Below are positions 1-6,725 of a DNA stretch of 6,872 bases, piece after piece; position 1 is the first letter of the stretch, and every line of letters begins with the position of its first letter. Source of the DNA: an uncultured Eubacteriales bacterium (GTDB lineage: Bacteria > Bacillota > Clostridia > Christensenellales > DTU072); NCBI GenBank assembly GCA_902766325.1, contig CACXDF010000226.1, positions 1-6,872 on the forward strand, read 5' to 3'. A program made the translations under genes and the position numbers. The notes beneath the pieces are model-generated. The model saw only the letters and a list, made by a program, of their open reading frames with translations. It did not search any database and was not told the origin of the DNA.

Positions 1-3000
1 ATAGCGCCGCTGTACGCGTACGGTACGCCGAGATGCTTCAACGCAGCGTTCAAAGCCGCGACTTCGACGTGTCCGCCGACAGAATAGTAGACGCGATAGA
101 ATTGATTGTTCGTCTCTTCCCAATCGTAGGACAGTCCGTCTTTGGTAAGAGGCGAGAATTGAGAAATAAACCTATCCTCTCCCGTCACGTCTTCGTCGTC
201 ATAGATATAGTTGATACGATAAATGATGTCGTATTCTCTTTCCGTAAAATTACATTTGATCGTTTTATCGTTGTCGCTCGCATCGCCGGTAATATGATAG
301 GAATAGTAATAAATGATCGTTTCTTCCGACGTATCGTCCGCGTCGAACTTATCCAGAATAGAGCCGTTGCCTTCGGCAAGGACGTTCCCTTCGCCGTACG
401 TCCAGTTTTTCAATTGGTATCCGGCGGAAGCGGTAACAAAAATACGGATGGTATCGCCGTAGCTGTAATAACCGGATTCAACGCCGGTCGTAGAACCGAT
501 CCTTGCCATGCCGTTTGCGCCGCTGAGAACGGTTATGAGATATTTTTCGGCCGAAAAAGTGCCCACGACGGATAGTACTTCTCCTTCCGCCATGCGCGGC
601 ATAGCGGTCGGTCTTTGTCCTCCCGTAGTCGGTTGCCAACCGTTGAACGAGTAATGCGTCACACCGGGCAAGGTCACCCACGGGATAGCCTCGTTATAAT
701 GCAAAAATTGACTGTACACGAAAAGTCCGTCGTCCGCGTCGAAAAAGCCAAGATCGTTCAAGGCCGTCTTAACGGCGGGATTGTCGTCCGATATCCGGTT
801 GCCGCCGACGTTCAGATTGAGTTCGTACCGAAGTTCGTATTCGGTCTGCTCGAATTCGGCTTTTAATTTACAACCGCCCGCGATAGAAACGCCCGCCTTC
901 ACGAGATCGACCAGACGGAACTCGTCGGTGGCGGAAAGGAAGCTACCCGCCGTAGTATAATACGACTCATAAGCGGTCGCCCAGTCGGAAGGCTCTTCTT
1001 TCAACGCCTCGTAGGCCATACGATAATAGGTGTTTTCCGCCCAGCTCGCGTTACCGTTGAGCACGTACGCGCTCCCCGAAAGGACGTAATACCCGTCGTA
1101 AGCGTCGTTCCAGTCGAGCGGTCTTTCTTCAAGCAAAACGAATTCTTTTCGATAAAACCTTTTGAATGCGGATATCTCTTTGTAATAAACGACGTTTTCA
1201 TTCCATTCCGCCGAAGTTTGCAAAGCGTAAACGCCGCCATCTAAAACGTAATAGGAACGATAACGGGTCTCCCAATCAGCCGGCTTTTCGACGAGCGGAA
1301 CGTAATAAGTCGTCGTATATTTACCCGAGTCGAATTCGCTGCGATCATTAAGGATAAACATCGCGGTCGTTTGCAGCCCGGTCCCGTCGAAATACCGTAA
1401 AACGAAATCGCCGCCCGAAAGCGCATAGACTACGCCGATCTCGCCGTTTTCTCCGTAACGAGCCGGATAATACGTCGTTTCCGCGCGCGCCAAAGACCAT
1501 TTATCGAAGGCCTTGCCGGCGGTAACGATGGCGCGGAGAGGTATCGTCTCCTCGGCGACGTAGTAACCCGTTCCCATACCGCCGCTGACCGAAACGCGGT
1601 ACGCTTCTCGATAGACGGCGACGCATTCGATCAAACTCTTCTCTTTCATTCCCGTCAGAATAACGGTCATAAACGACGGATTGCTTTCTTCGCTCATCCG
1701 AAAATCGTGATAAATCGTTCCCGGTTGCCAAACTTCGGAAGCGTTACGCGTGAAAGACGCGTTATAATAAGACGCATAAGCGGTCGCCCAATCGGAAGGC
1801 ATATTTTCTATACGAGAAAACTTTTCTCGGTAGTAGGTATTCTGTTTCCACTCGCTCGAAACGTTAGACGCGTATCCGCCGTTCGACAAAACGAAATATC
1901 CTTCGTAAGAGTTTTCCCAATCGACGGGCTTTTCGGTAAGAGGAACGTACGACTTTTTAAAATGCGCGACCCCGTACCAAAAATCGCTATCGTTTTGCGT
2001 GAGCGTAACGACGTAATAACGATCGTAACAAGAATCCCAATCATCCGGCTTTTCGAGTATCGATCTGCCGCCGACGTATAGGTACGCGTAAGCGGCGTCC
2101 GCATCCCAATCCGAGTCGGTGTTAAGGACGTAAGAACCGCCGAGCAGTTTGTAATAGCGATCGAAACAAGAATCCCAATCGGCGGGTTGCGCGTTGAGCG
2201 GCAAGTATCTTGCTCGTTCTTCCCAAACGACGCACTCGTGGTCTTCGATCGTGTCTGCCGTAACGTAAACGGAACCTTCTTCAATATAGTGTTCGGTCGC
2301 GTCCGATAACGAGACCGCGCCGTCGACGTCGCGATAGGTATGTAAAAAGACTTTGCCGTTCTCCACGTAACGCGCAGTCAAGGACAGATCCCCGGAGGAG
2401 ACCTGCAAAGACGCGCCCCTGCCGTCCGTGATCTGCGTTTCTCCGTCGTACCAACCGACGAAAGTATAGTAATCTTTTTGCGGTACGGGCAACGTAAAAT
2501 AATAACCTTCTATCAAAACGAGAAAAGCCTTTTTTGCGATCTTTTTATCCCCGACGGTTCCGGTAGAGACCAGTTCGGTCGCGCTGCTGACGGCGGCGGC
2601 CGTCGCGATCTTCGGAGTGGGCGCGGAATAGACGGTACCGTTATAACCGGACTTGCCGGTGACGGCGACGCGAACGTATTTGCCTACGTCTTCCGAAGTC
2701 AGTTCGTACTCTTTTTCGGTCGCCCCCTCGATATCCGAATAACCGCCTTCCCTTGTTTCGGATCGTTGCCATGCGTATCCGTAAACAAGGCAATTCCCCG
2801 TTAATGCGGACAGATCGACCTTCAAAGTTTTCGTCGCGGCCACAACTCCGGTGATCTCGGGCGTTCCGTCGATCTCAAAGACGGGGCGGACTCGATCGGA
2901 ATGGATGTTGCTCTTGATGACAGAGCCGGCGTCGCCGACGTTCATCTTGCCCTCTCCGGAGTCGATGTTAACCAGCGTATCGGTAGAATAGATCGCCTTA

Positions 3001-3320
3001 AAAACGCTGTTTTCTTTTACGACGTAATACAGGTTTTTATCGAAAGAATAGTTTTGTCCGTTATGGTTCCAACAGACGAAGACTTTTCCGTCCACGTCGT
3101 CCGCGGTAGCCGTGACGGTAGCGTCGGCTTGATATTTATCGATAGAGACGTTTACGCCGTTGTAGACGGCGACGGTATATTCGACGGCGGAACCGGAGGG
3201 ATCGTCGGGATTCGGCGTAGGCGTTCCTTGTTCGTTCGCTTTCGTACAAGAAGCGAAAGCAAACAAAAACAGACAGACTAATAGCAACAGGACCATCCTC
3301 GCGCCAAACGACTTTTTCAT
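1..3320 (-). CDS. Giant repeat-containing surface lipoprotein, C-terminus beyond the window
   Basis: I translated this frame end to end: 1106 codons with no stop, starting at the ATG at 3318-3320 behind a strong ribosome binding site and running off the left edge. Residues 1-25 form a lipoprotein signal peptide: basic start MKKSFGAR, hydrophobic core, then F-A-S-C with Cys25 as the probable lipidated residue (Phe at -3 is less usual). A Pro/Asp-rich linker follows (33-44). Visible domains in order: a beta domain at about 45-115 resembling divergent InlB repeats (GKVFVCW); an Ig-like domain at about 154-240 (AWQRS, DVGKYVRVAVTGKSGYNGTV); an InlB/Listeria-Bacteroides-type repeat at about 265-320 (TFVGWYDGE); W/Y repeats at 368-540; a divergent InlB-like repeat at about 566-608 (VSVSGGMGTGYY, FDKW); W/Y repeats at 668-800; and further InlB-like segments from 848, including YSFNGW and an ITVLSGANG...YQLKNW block. 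No catalytic motif is visible. By family knowledge, such modular lipoproteins are extracytoplasmic and often bind ligands or surfaces; the ligand here is unknown. Confidence 0.93.
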   Translation of the reverse strand, partial: MKKSFGARMVLLLLVCLFLFAFASCTKANEQGTPTPNPDDPSGSAVEYTVAVYNGVNVSIDKYQADATVTATADDVDGKVFVCWNHNGQNYSFDKNLYYVVKENSVFKAIYSTDTLVNIDSGEGKMNVGDAGSVIKSNIHSDRVRPVFEIDGTPEITGVVAATKTLKVDLSALTGNCLVYGYAWQRSETREGGYSDIEGATEKEYELTSEDVGKYVRVAVTGKSGYNGTVYSAPTPKIATAAAVSSATELVSTGTVGDKKIAKKAFLVLIEGYYFTLPVPQKDYYTFVGWYDGETQITDGRGASLQVSSGDLSLTARYVENGKVFLHTYRDVDGAVSLSDATEHYIEEGSVYVTADTIEDHECVVWEERARYLPLNAQPADWDSCFDRYYKLLGGSYVLNTDSDWDADAAYAYLYVGGRSILEKPDDWDSCYDRYYVVTLTQNDSDFWYGVAHFKKSYVPLTEKPVDWENSYEGYFVLSNGGYASNVSSEWKQNTYYREKFSRIENMPSDWATAYASYYNASFTRNASEVWQPGTIYHDFRMSEESNPSFMTVILTGMKEKSLIECVAVYREAYRVSVSGGMGTGYYVAEETIPLRAIVTAGKAFDKWSLARAETTYYPARYGENGEIGVVYALSGGDFVLRYFDGTGLQTTAMFILNDRSEFDSGKYTTTYYVPLVEKPADWETRYRSYYVLDGGVYALQTSAEWNENVVYYKEISAFKRFYRKEFVLLEERPLDWNDAYDGYYVLSGSAYVLNGNASWAENTYYRMAYEALKEEPSDWATAYESYYTTAGSFLSATDEFRLVDLVKAGVSIAGGCKLKAEFEQTEYELRYELNLNVGGNRISDDNPAVKTALNDLGFFDADDGLFVYSQFLHYNEAIPWVTLPGVTHYSFNGWQPTTGGQRPTAMPRMAEGEVLSVVGTFSAEKYLITVLSGANGMARIGSTTGVESGYYSYGDTIRIFVTASAGYQLKNWTYGEGNVLAEGNGSILDKFDADDTSEETIIYYYSYHITGDASDNDKTIKCNFTEREYDIIYRINYIYDDEDVTGEDRFISQFSPLTKDGLSYDWEETNNQFYRVYYSVGGHVEVAALNAALKHLGVPYAYSGA
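921..1319 (-). repeat. W/Y repeat cluster 2 (three units) in the lipoprotein
   Basis: Residues about 668-800 of the lipoprotein contain three copies of a roughly 40-55 residue unit. The units are anchored by P-x-D-W at Trp683, Trp737 and Trp780, each followed by Y-x2-Y-Y (SYYVL, GYYVL, SYYTT). The first two continue with a Gly-rich turn, Y-x-L, a second Trp (706, 760) and an N-x1-2-Y-Y ending (NVVYY, NTYY). The pattern suggests a short beta-hairpin-like module with exposed aromatics, but that is inference. I do not recognise a named Pfam family. Confidence 0.85.
1701..2219 (-). repeat. W/Y repeat cluster 1 (four units) in the lipoprotein
   Basis: Residues about 368-540 carry four P-x-D-W units, with Trp at 382, 428, 468 and 511 (steps of 46, 40 and 43 residues). 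Each Trp is followed by an aromatic pair: RYYKL, RYYVV, GYFVL and SYYNA. Most units have a second Trp about 20-23 residues later (405, 448, 491, 531), often ahead of another Y-Y or aromatic step. The first two units share the segment DWDSC(F/Y)DRYY. Spacing is regular but not exact, so these are diverged protein repeats, not a DNA satellite. Confidence 0.85.
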
Positions 3321-3329
3321 ATACCGAAT

Positions 3330-3336
3330 CCTCCTT
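3330..3336 (-). promoter_or_regulatory. Ribosome binding site of the lipoprotein gene
   Basis: Read on the minus strand this is AAGGAGG, a near-perfect anti-16S match, nine bases before the ATG at 3320. It fixes the start codon and implies high translation initiation. It lies directly against the 5' UTR hairpin at 3336-3357. Confidence 0.9.
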
Positions 3337-3357
3337 ACGCGTACGTTCATACGCGTA
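3336..3357 (-). promoter_or_regulatory. 5' UTR hairpin abutting the lipoprotein ribosome binding site
   Basis: TACGCGTA at 3336-3343 is repeated at 3350-3357. Because the word is self-complementary, the two copies can pair as an 8-bp stem with a 6-base loop. Seen another way, ACGCGTACG is directly repeated at 3337-3345 and 3351-3359. From the promoter at 3380-3408, transcription would start near 3373, so this structure would sit in the leader of about 50 bases and touch the ribosome binding site. It could stabilise the mRNA, control translation or bind a protein; which of these is not shown. Confidence 0.55.
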
Positions 3358-3379
3358 CGAAAATAAATATTCATATTAA

Positions 3380-3408
3380 ATTATAAATTGATATCAATAC
3401 TTTGTCAA
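3380..3408 (-). promoter_or_regulatory. Consensus sigma-A promoter of the lipoprotein gene
   Basis: On the minus strand TTGACA (3408-3403) and TATAAT (3385-3380) are separated by exactly 17 bases. Both boxes are perfect consensus, predicting a strong housekeeping promoter with transcription starting near 3373. The surrounding sequence is AT-rich. A perfect palindrome occupies the spacer, so repression by a DNA-binding dimer is plausible. Confidence 0.88.
3387..3398. promoter_or_regulatory. 12-base palindrome in the lipoprotein promoter spacer, candidate operator
   Basis: ATTGATATCAAT is a perfect 12-base palindrome lying between the -35 and -10 boxes of the leftward promoter. A dimeric repressor bound here would block RNA polymerase. 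The half-site is loosely like those of MarR-type regulators, but no regulator gene is in the window and AT-rich palindromes can arise by chance, so this is a candidate only. Confidence 0.4.
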
Positions 3409-3473
3409 CCCACATTTCTCTGCAAAAACGCGATTAAATCCCGTTTAAGAGAGTTCTTTTCCCGATCGTAAAA

Positions 3474-3502
3474 TTGACAAACGGAAAAAACGTTTTTATA
3501 AT
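3474..3502 (+). promoter_or_regulatory. Consensus sigma-A promoter of the ABC exporter gene
   Basis: TTGACA at 3474-3479 and TATAAT at 3497-3502 are spaced by 17 bases, again perfect consensus. The predicted start of transcription is near 3509, giving a leader of about 27 bases. The spacer ends in the palindrome AAAAACGTTTTT (3486-3497), which overlaps the first base of the -10 box. Confidence 0.88.
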
Positions 3503-3520
3503 TTAGCCATATATATCGAA

Positions 3521-3527
3521 AAAGGTG
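3521..3527 (+). promoter_or_regulatory. Ribosome binding site of the ABC exporter gene
   Basis: AAAGGTG lies eight bases before the ATG at 3536. It is a moderate Shine-Dalgarno match, weaker than those of the two neighbouring genes. It supports 3536 over the internal Met8 codon at 3557. Confidence 0.7.
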
Positions 3528-3535
3528 CGCTGAAT

Positions 3536-5269
3536 ATGTACAAACGATTTCTTTTAATGGCAAAGCCCTGGTGGAAAAATCTGCTCCTGACCGTGTTTTC
3601 GCTGATCATGGCGGCTCTTCTCAATCTTGTTACTCCCGAGATCATCCGCATTTTGACCAAGATCCTTTCCACGCCCGGCGCTCTGACGTACGAGATCGTT
3701 TTGCTTTTCTTTTTTATTCTGACCGCTTCTTATCTGATACGAGGCGTATTCCGCTTTTTGGCAATGTGGCAAGCGCACGTCGCCGCCTGGAGCTTCGTTG
3801 CGGACACCACGTTGAAAGTCTTCGGAAAACTCGAAGAACTGCCGATGAGCTTTTTTGCCGGCAAGACGACGGGCGAGATCATGAGTCGCGCTATCAACGA
3901 CACCCGTAATCTGGAGACGCTGATAGCCCACGCTCTGCCCGATCTTTTTTCCGGGCTCTTTATTATCGCGGTCATCACCGTGCGTATCTTCTTTATCAAC
4001 CCGGTGCTCGCCGCCATCACGCTCATTCCCGTTCCAGTGACTATGCTTATCAGTACGCAGTTTTCTAAACGGGTCAAGCCTCTTTTTAATCGCAACCAAG
4101 CCTTCCTCGCCAAACTCAACGCGCGTTTTCAAGAGCAAATTTCCGGCATAAAGGAAGTAAAGGCGTTCAACAAGGAACAAGCCGAATACATGACTATGAA
4201 GGAGTACGCCAAAGAATACGCCCGCGTCAATATCCGCGCCAACTTCGCCAACGGCATTTATCAACCGTCCGTCGAAGCGGCTATCTCGATGGGTACGGCC
4301 ATCGTCATGGGACTGGGCGGCGCGCTGGCGCTGAAAGGCTCTCTGACCACCGCCGACATCGTTGGATTCTTCGTCTATCTGTCCATGTTCTACACTCCCC
4401 TCTCCAACCTCGGGCGCATTGTGGAGGATATCCAGAGCGCGCGGGCGGGAGGCGTGCGTGTTCTTGCTCTTTTGGATACCGAAAATGATATTAAAGAACC
4501 CGAAAATCCAATTTCTATATCGAACGTCAAAGGCAACGTCACTTTTGAGAACGTATGCTTTTGTTACCGAAAAGACGAACCTGTTTTAAAGAACGTTTCT
4601 TTTACGGCGGACGCGGGAAAAACGGTGGCCATCGTCGGCGCGACCGGGGCGGGAAAGACCACTCTTATTTCTCTTCTGGAACGGTTTTACGACCCGACGA
4701 GCGGACGCGTCTTGCTCGACGGAGTCGATCTTAAAGATCTGAAAACGTCCGACCTGAGAAATAATTTATCCATCGTTCCGCAAGACGTTTTTTTATTCAA
4801 CGGCACCATTTACGAAAACATCCTGTACGGTAAAGAAGGCGCGACCGAAGAGGAAGTGTACGCCGCAGCCAGGATCGCCTGCGCGGACGAATTTATCCGT
4901 TCTTTCCCCGATGGCTACGAAACGAAGATCGGAGAGCGCGGCACCCGTCTGTCCGGCGGTCAAAAACAACGTATCGCCATCGCGAGGGCTGTCTTGCGTA
5001 AAACACCCGTTCTGATCCTGGACGAAGCTACTTCCGCCGTCGATAACAAGACGGAAGCGGAGATCCAGAAAGCCATCGATAATCTGATCGGAACGCACAC
5101 CGTCATCGTCATCGCCCACCGTCTGTCCACCGTTCGGAAGGCCGATACCATCCTCGTTCTGAATGACGGCGAGATCGTCGAACGGGGGGCGCATAACGAG
5201 TTATTGAATAAAGGCGGCGTCTACGCGGATATGAATAAGATCGTCGACGTTTCCGTCTCCGAGAGCTGA
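3536..5269 (+). CDS. ABC exporter half-transporter (fused permease and ATPase)
   Basis: The 577-residue protein has the usual length and layout of a type IV (MsbA/ABCB-like) exporter half. The N-terminal half holds about six membrane helices (roughly 14-35, 52-75, 136-154, 157-173, 245-266, 274-296). The ATPase domain begins near 335 and has every expected element: A-loop Tyr344, Walker A GATGAGKT (368-375), Q-loop Gln416, GERG X-loop (466-469), signature LSGGQ (472-476), Walker B VLILD (492-496) with catalytic Glu497, D-loop SAVD (500-503) and switch His528. Nothing is degenerate, so it can work as a homodimer; a heterodimeric partner, if any, is outside the window. Such proteins sit in the cytoplasmic membrane and couple ATP hydrolysis to export of lipids, peptides or drugs; the substrate cannot be read from sequence. 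It is transcribed divergently from the lipoprotein gene and lies 102 bases upstream of a metallophosphoesterase gene in the same direction. Confidence 0.96.
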   Translation: MYKRFLLMAKPWWKNLLLTVFSLIMAALLNLVTPEIIRILTKILSTPGALTYEIVLLFFFILTASYLIRGVFRFLAMWQAHVAAWSFVADTTLKVFGKLEELPMSFFAGKTTGEIMSRAINDTRNLETLIAHALPDLFSGLFIIAVITVRIFFINPVLAAITLIPVPVTMLISTQFSKRVKPLFNRNQAFLAKLNARFQEQISGIKEVKAFNKEQAEYMTMKEYAKEYARVNIRANFANGIYQPSVEAAISMGTAIVMGLGGALALKGSLTTADIVGFFVYLSMFYTPLSNLGRIVEDIQSARAGGVRVLALLDTENDIKEPENPISISNVKGNVTFENVCFCYRKDEPVLKNVSFTADAGKTVAIVGATGAGKTTLISLLERFYDPTSGRVLLDGVDLKDLKTSDLRNNLSIVPQDVFLFNGTIYENILYGKEGATEEEVYAAARIACADEFIRSFPDGYETKIGERGTRLSGGQKQRIAIARAVLRKTPVLILDEATSAVDNKTEAEIQKAIDNLIGTHTVIVIAHRLSTVRKADTILVLNDGEIVERGAHNELLNKGGVYADMNKIVDVSVSES

Positions 5270-5308
5270 AAACCGGCTTTGAGAAGCATAATTTTTATTT
5301 TTCCCCCT

Positions 5309-5326
5309 CTTGAAATAAAGTTCAAG
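5309..5326. promoter_or_regulatory. Inverted repeat over the -35 box of the phosphoesterase promoter
   Basis: CTTGAA (5309-5314) and TTCAAG (5321-5326) form a perfect 6-bp inverted repeat with a 6-base centre. The left arm covers most of the -35 box. It could be an operator or a small RNA hairpin in transcripts reading through from the exporter gene. It has no adjacent downstream U-tract, so it is not a good terminator. Confidence 0.35.
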
Positions 5327-5338
5327 TGGATTTATAAT
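5310..5338 (+). promoter_or_regulatory. Promoter of the metallophosphoesterase gene
   Basis: TTGAAA at 5310-5315 and TATAAT at 5333-5338 are 17 bases apart, with one mismatch in the -35 box and a perfect -10 box. Transcription would begin near 5345, about 27 bases before the start codon. It gives the phosphoesterase gene expression independent of the exporter promoter. Confidence 0.78.
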
Positions 5339-5356
5339 AATACCGAAATTAACCTT

Positions 5357-5363
5357 AAAGGAG
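5357..5363 (+). promoter_or_regulatory. Ribosome binding site of the metallophosphoesterase gene
   Basis: AAAGGAG is eight bases before the ATG at 5372. It sets the start there and not at the in-frame ATG at 5279, which would place the promoter inside the coding region. Confidence 0.88.
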
Positions 5364-5371
5364 TCACTAAT

Positions 5372-6709
5372 ATGAAAAACTGGTCCATAAAGAAAAAGAT
5401 CGGTATGAGCGCCGTCGCGCTGTTTGTCGCGCTTTGTATCGTTGCGGCCATCGTCACCCCGATCGAATTCTGTACCCGCCTGGGAGAAACGTCCGAATGG
5501 ATGTGGTCGCCCGACCAGGAGTTTTCCGTCGATTACGCCGCCGGAACGCTCCGCAAAGACCCGAATAAAGACTTTGTGATCGTCAACTTTACCGATACGC
5601 AGATTTATTTGCCGTCCGATATGAACAGTCTCGGCATGATTTACAAAACGATGAAAAAAGTCATCGACGAGACGCATCCCGACCTCATTACCATGTCCGG
5701 CGACCAGGCTTGGTTCCCGCCCACGCGTCAAAGCTACGCCCGCATCGCCAAAGTCATGGATAAATTCGGTATTCCGTGGACGTTCGTTTTCGGAAACCAC
5801 GATCACGAAGGCAACTCCGATCTGAACTATCTGATCGAAGTGGCGCAAAAATCCAAGTATTGCATTATCGACAAAGGCCCGCGTAACGTCATGGGCGTCG
5901 GAAACTGCTTCATCAACATCATAGAAAAACAACCCAACGGCAAGGACAAGATCGTCCACACCGTCTTCCTGCTCGACTCCGGAGACAGCGGATACGACTA
6001 TACCGAAGAACAAACCACCTATGATTACGCGCCCATTACCGAAAAAGATATCGTCACCATTAAATCAAACGCTTCTACCGTAAGTATGCAAGACGCGCTT
6101 AAAGATTGCACGATGGATTTCGATTCTTATCCCTTCCTCGAAAACATCATAGAGGAAGATGAAGACGGTAACGAGATCGAACCGAAAGTCAAAGTGGGTA
6201 AGAGTTACGCGGCAATCGACTACACGCAGATCGCCTGGTACGAATGGGTGCTCAAGGGCGTCGAAAAAGTCAATATCGAAAACGGCTTTACTCTGAACGC
6301 CATGCCCGAATCCACTTGCGTCTTCCATATCGCGCTCAACGAGTTTTACGACGCTTATAAAGAGTGGCTCGTCGCCATCAAAAACAACGACGTGGAAAAG
6401 ATCAATCTCATGCAACCCGAAGGTCGTATGCGTATGGGAGAAATCATCGGTTCCGGTACTATGAACACCGGTTTCTTTGCCAAAATGAAAGAACTGGGCA
6501 GCACCAAAAACGTCATCATCGGTCACGATCACGTCAACGACTATTCCCTCGTCTATCAGGGCATCCGTTTAACGTACGGCGTCAAAACGGGCGACAAGTG
6601 CTATTGGACGAAAGACGGCACGATGAACGGCGGCACGAAGTTGACCGTCTCCGCCGGCGGAAAGGCCAACGTTCTGAAGCAGATCTACGTGGACGACTAC
6701 AAAAAATAA
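5372..6709 (+). CDS. Membrane-anchored calcineurin-like metallophosphoesterase (Dcr2-like)
   Basis: The protein has 445 residues. A basic start (MKNWSIKKK) and one hydrophobic segment (about 11-30) form a signal anchor or signal peptide; there is no lipobox. The catalytic domain should lie outside the membrane. All five metallophosphoesterase blocks are present: D-x-Q (Asp75, Gln77), GD (110-111), GNHD (141-144, within GNHDHEG), His319 (FHIALNEF) and GHDH (384-387). The GNHDxEG block, LLDSG (200-204) and the H-x-A/P-L-x-E-F block resemble the Dcr2/PAP-like branch. In block I Gln replaces the usual metal-binding His. About 70 extra residues (roughly 208-280), with an acidic stretch EEDEDGNE, sit between the GNHD and His319 blocks, before a Q-x2-W-Y element (286-290). 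It probably cleaves phosphate esters with a bimetal centre; the substrate is unknown. It has its own promoter and ends before a strong terminator. Confidence 0.92.
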   Translation: MKNWSIKKKIGMSAVALFVALCIVAAIVTPIEFCTRLGETSEWMWSPDQEFSVDYAAGTLRKDPNKDFVIVNFTDTQIYLPSDMNSLGMIYKTMKKVIDETHPDLITMSGDQAWFPPTRQSYARIAKVMDKFGIPWTFVFGNHDHEGNSDLNYLIEVAQKSKYCIIDKGPRNVMGVGNCFINIIEKQPNGKDKIVHTVFLLDSGDSGYDYTEEQTTYDYAPITEKDIVTIKSNASTVSMQDALKDCTMDFDSYPFLENIIEEDEDGNEIEPKVKVGKSYAAIDYTQIAWYEWVLKGVEKVNIENGFTLNAMPESTCVFHIALNEFYDAYKEWLVAIKNNDVEKINLMQPEGRMRMGEIIGSGTMNTGFFAKMKELGSTKNVIIGHDHVNDYSLVYQGIRLTYGVKTGDKCYWTKDGTMNGGTKLTVSAGGKANVLKQIYVDDYKK

Positions 6710-6725
6710 ACCTTTATCCCGCAAC

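Noticed and set aside
33..575. Plus-strand open frame of 180 codons, and several others between 615 and 3281
   Set aside because: They lie opposite the continuous 1106-codon minus-strand lipoprotein frame, have no ribosome binding sites that I can see, and give low-complexity Arg/Val-rich translations typical of antisense shadows.
921..2219. CRISPR array or DNA satellite
   Set aside because: The regularity is at protein level with unequal spacing (40-54 residues) and diverged DNA; there are no short identical repeats with unique spacers.
3554..4264. Minus-strand open frame of 236 codons
   Set aside because: It is fully antisense to the ABC exporter membrane domain, whose motifs and start are unambiguous; its composition is that of a shadow frame.
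5262..5302. Possible terminator after the exporter gene
   Set aside because: AGCTG/CGGCT can form only a 5-bp stem with a wobble pair, and the T-rich stretch does not follow directly. It is too weak to call.
5279..5371. Upstream in-frame start adding 31 residues to the phosphoesterase
   Set aside because: No ribosome binding site precedes 5279, the extension would cover the promoter and AAAGGAG site, and it would place a second hydrophobic stretch before the clear signal anchor starting MKNWSIKKK.
5201..6013. Minus-strand open frame of 270 codons
   Set aside because: It spans the exporter end, the promoter gap and the phosphoesterase start in antisense, and shows no recognisable domain.
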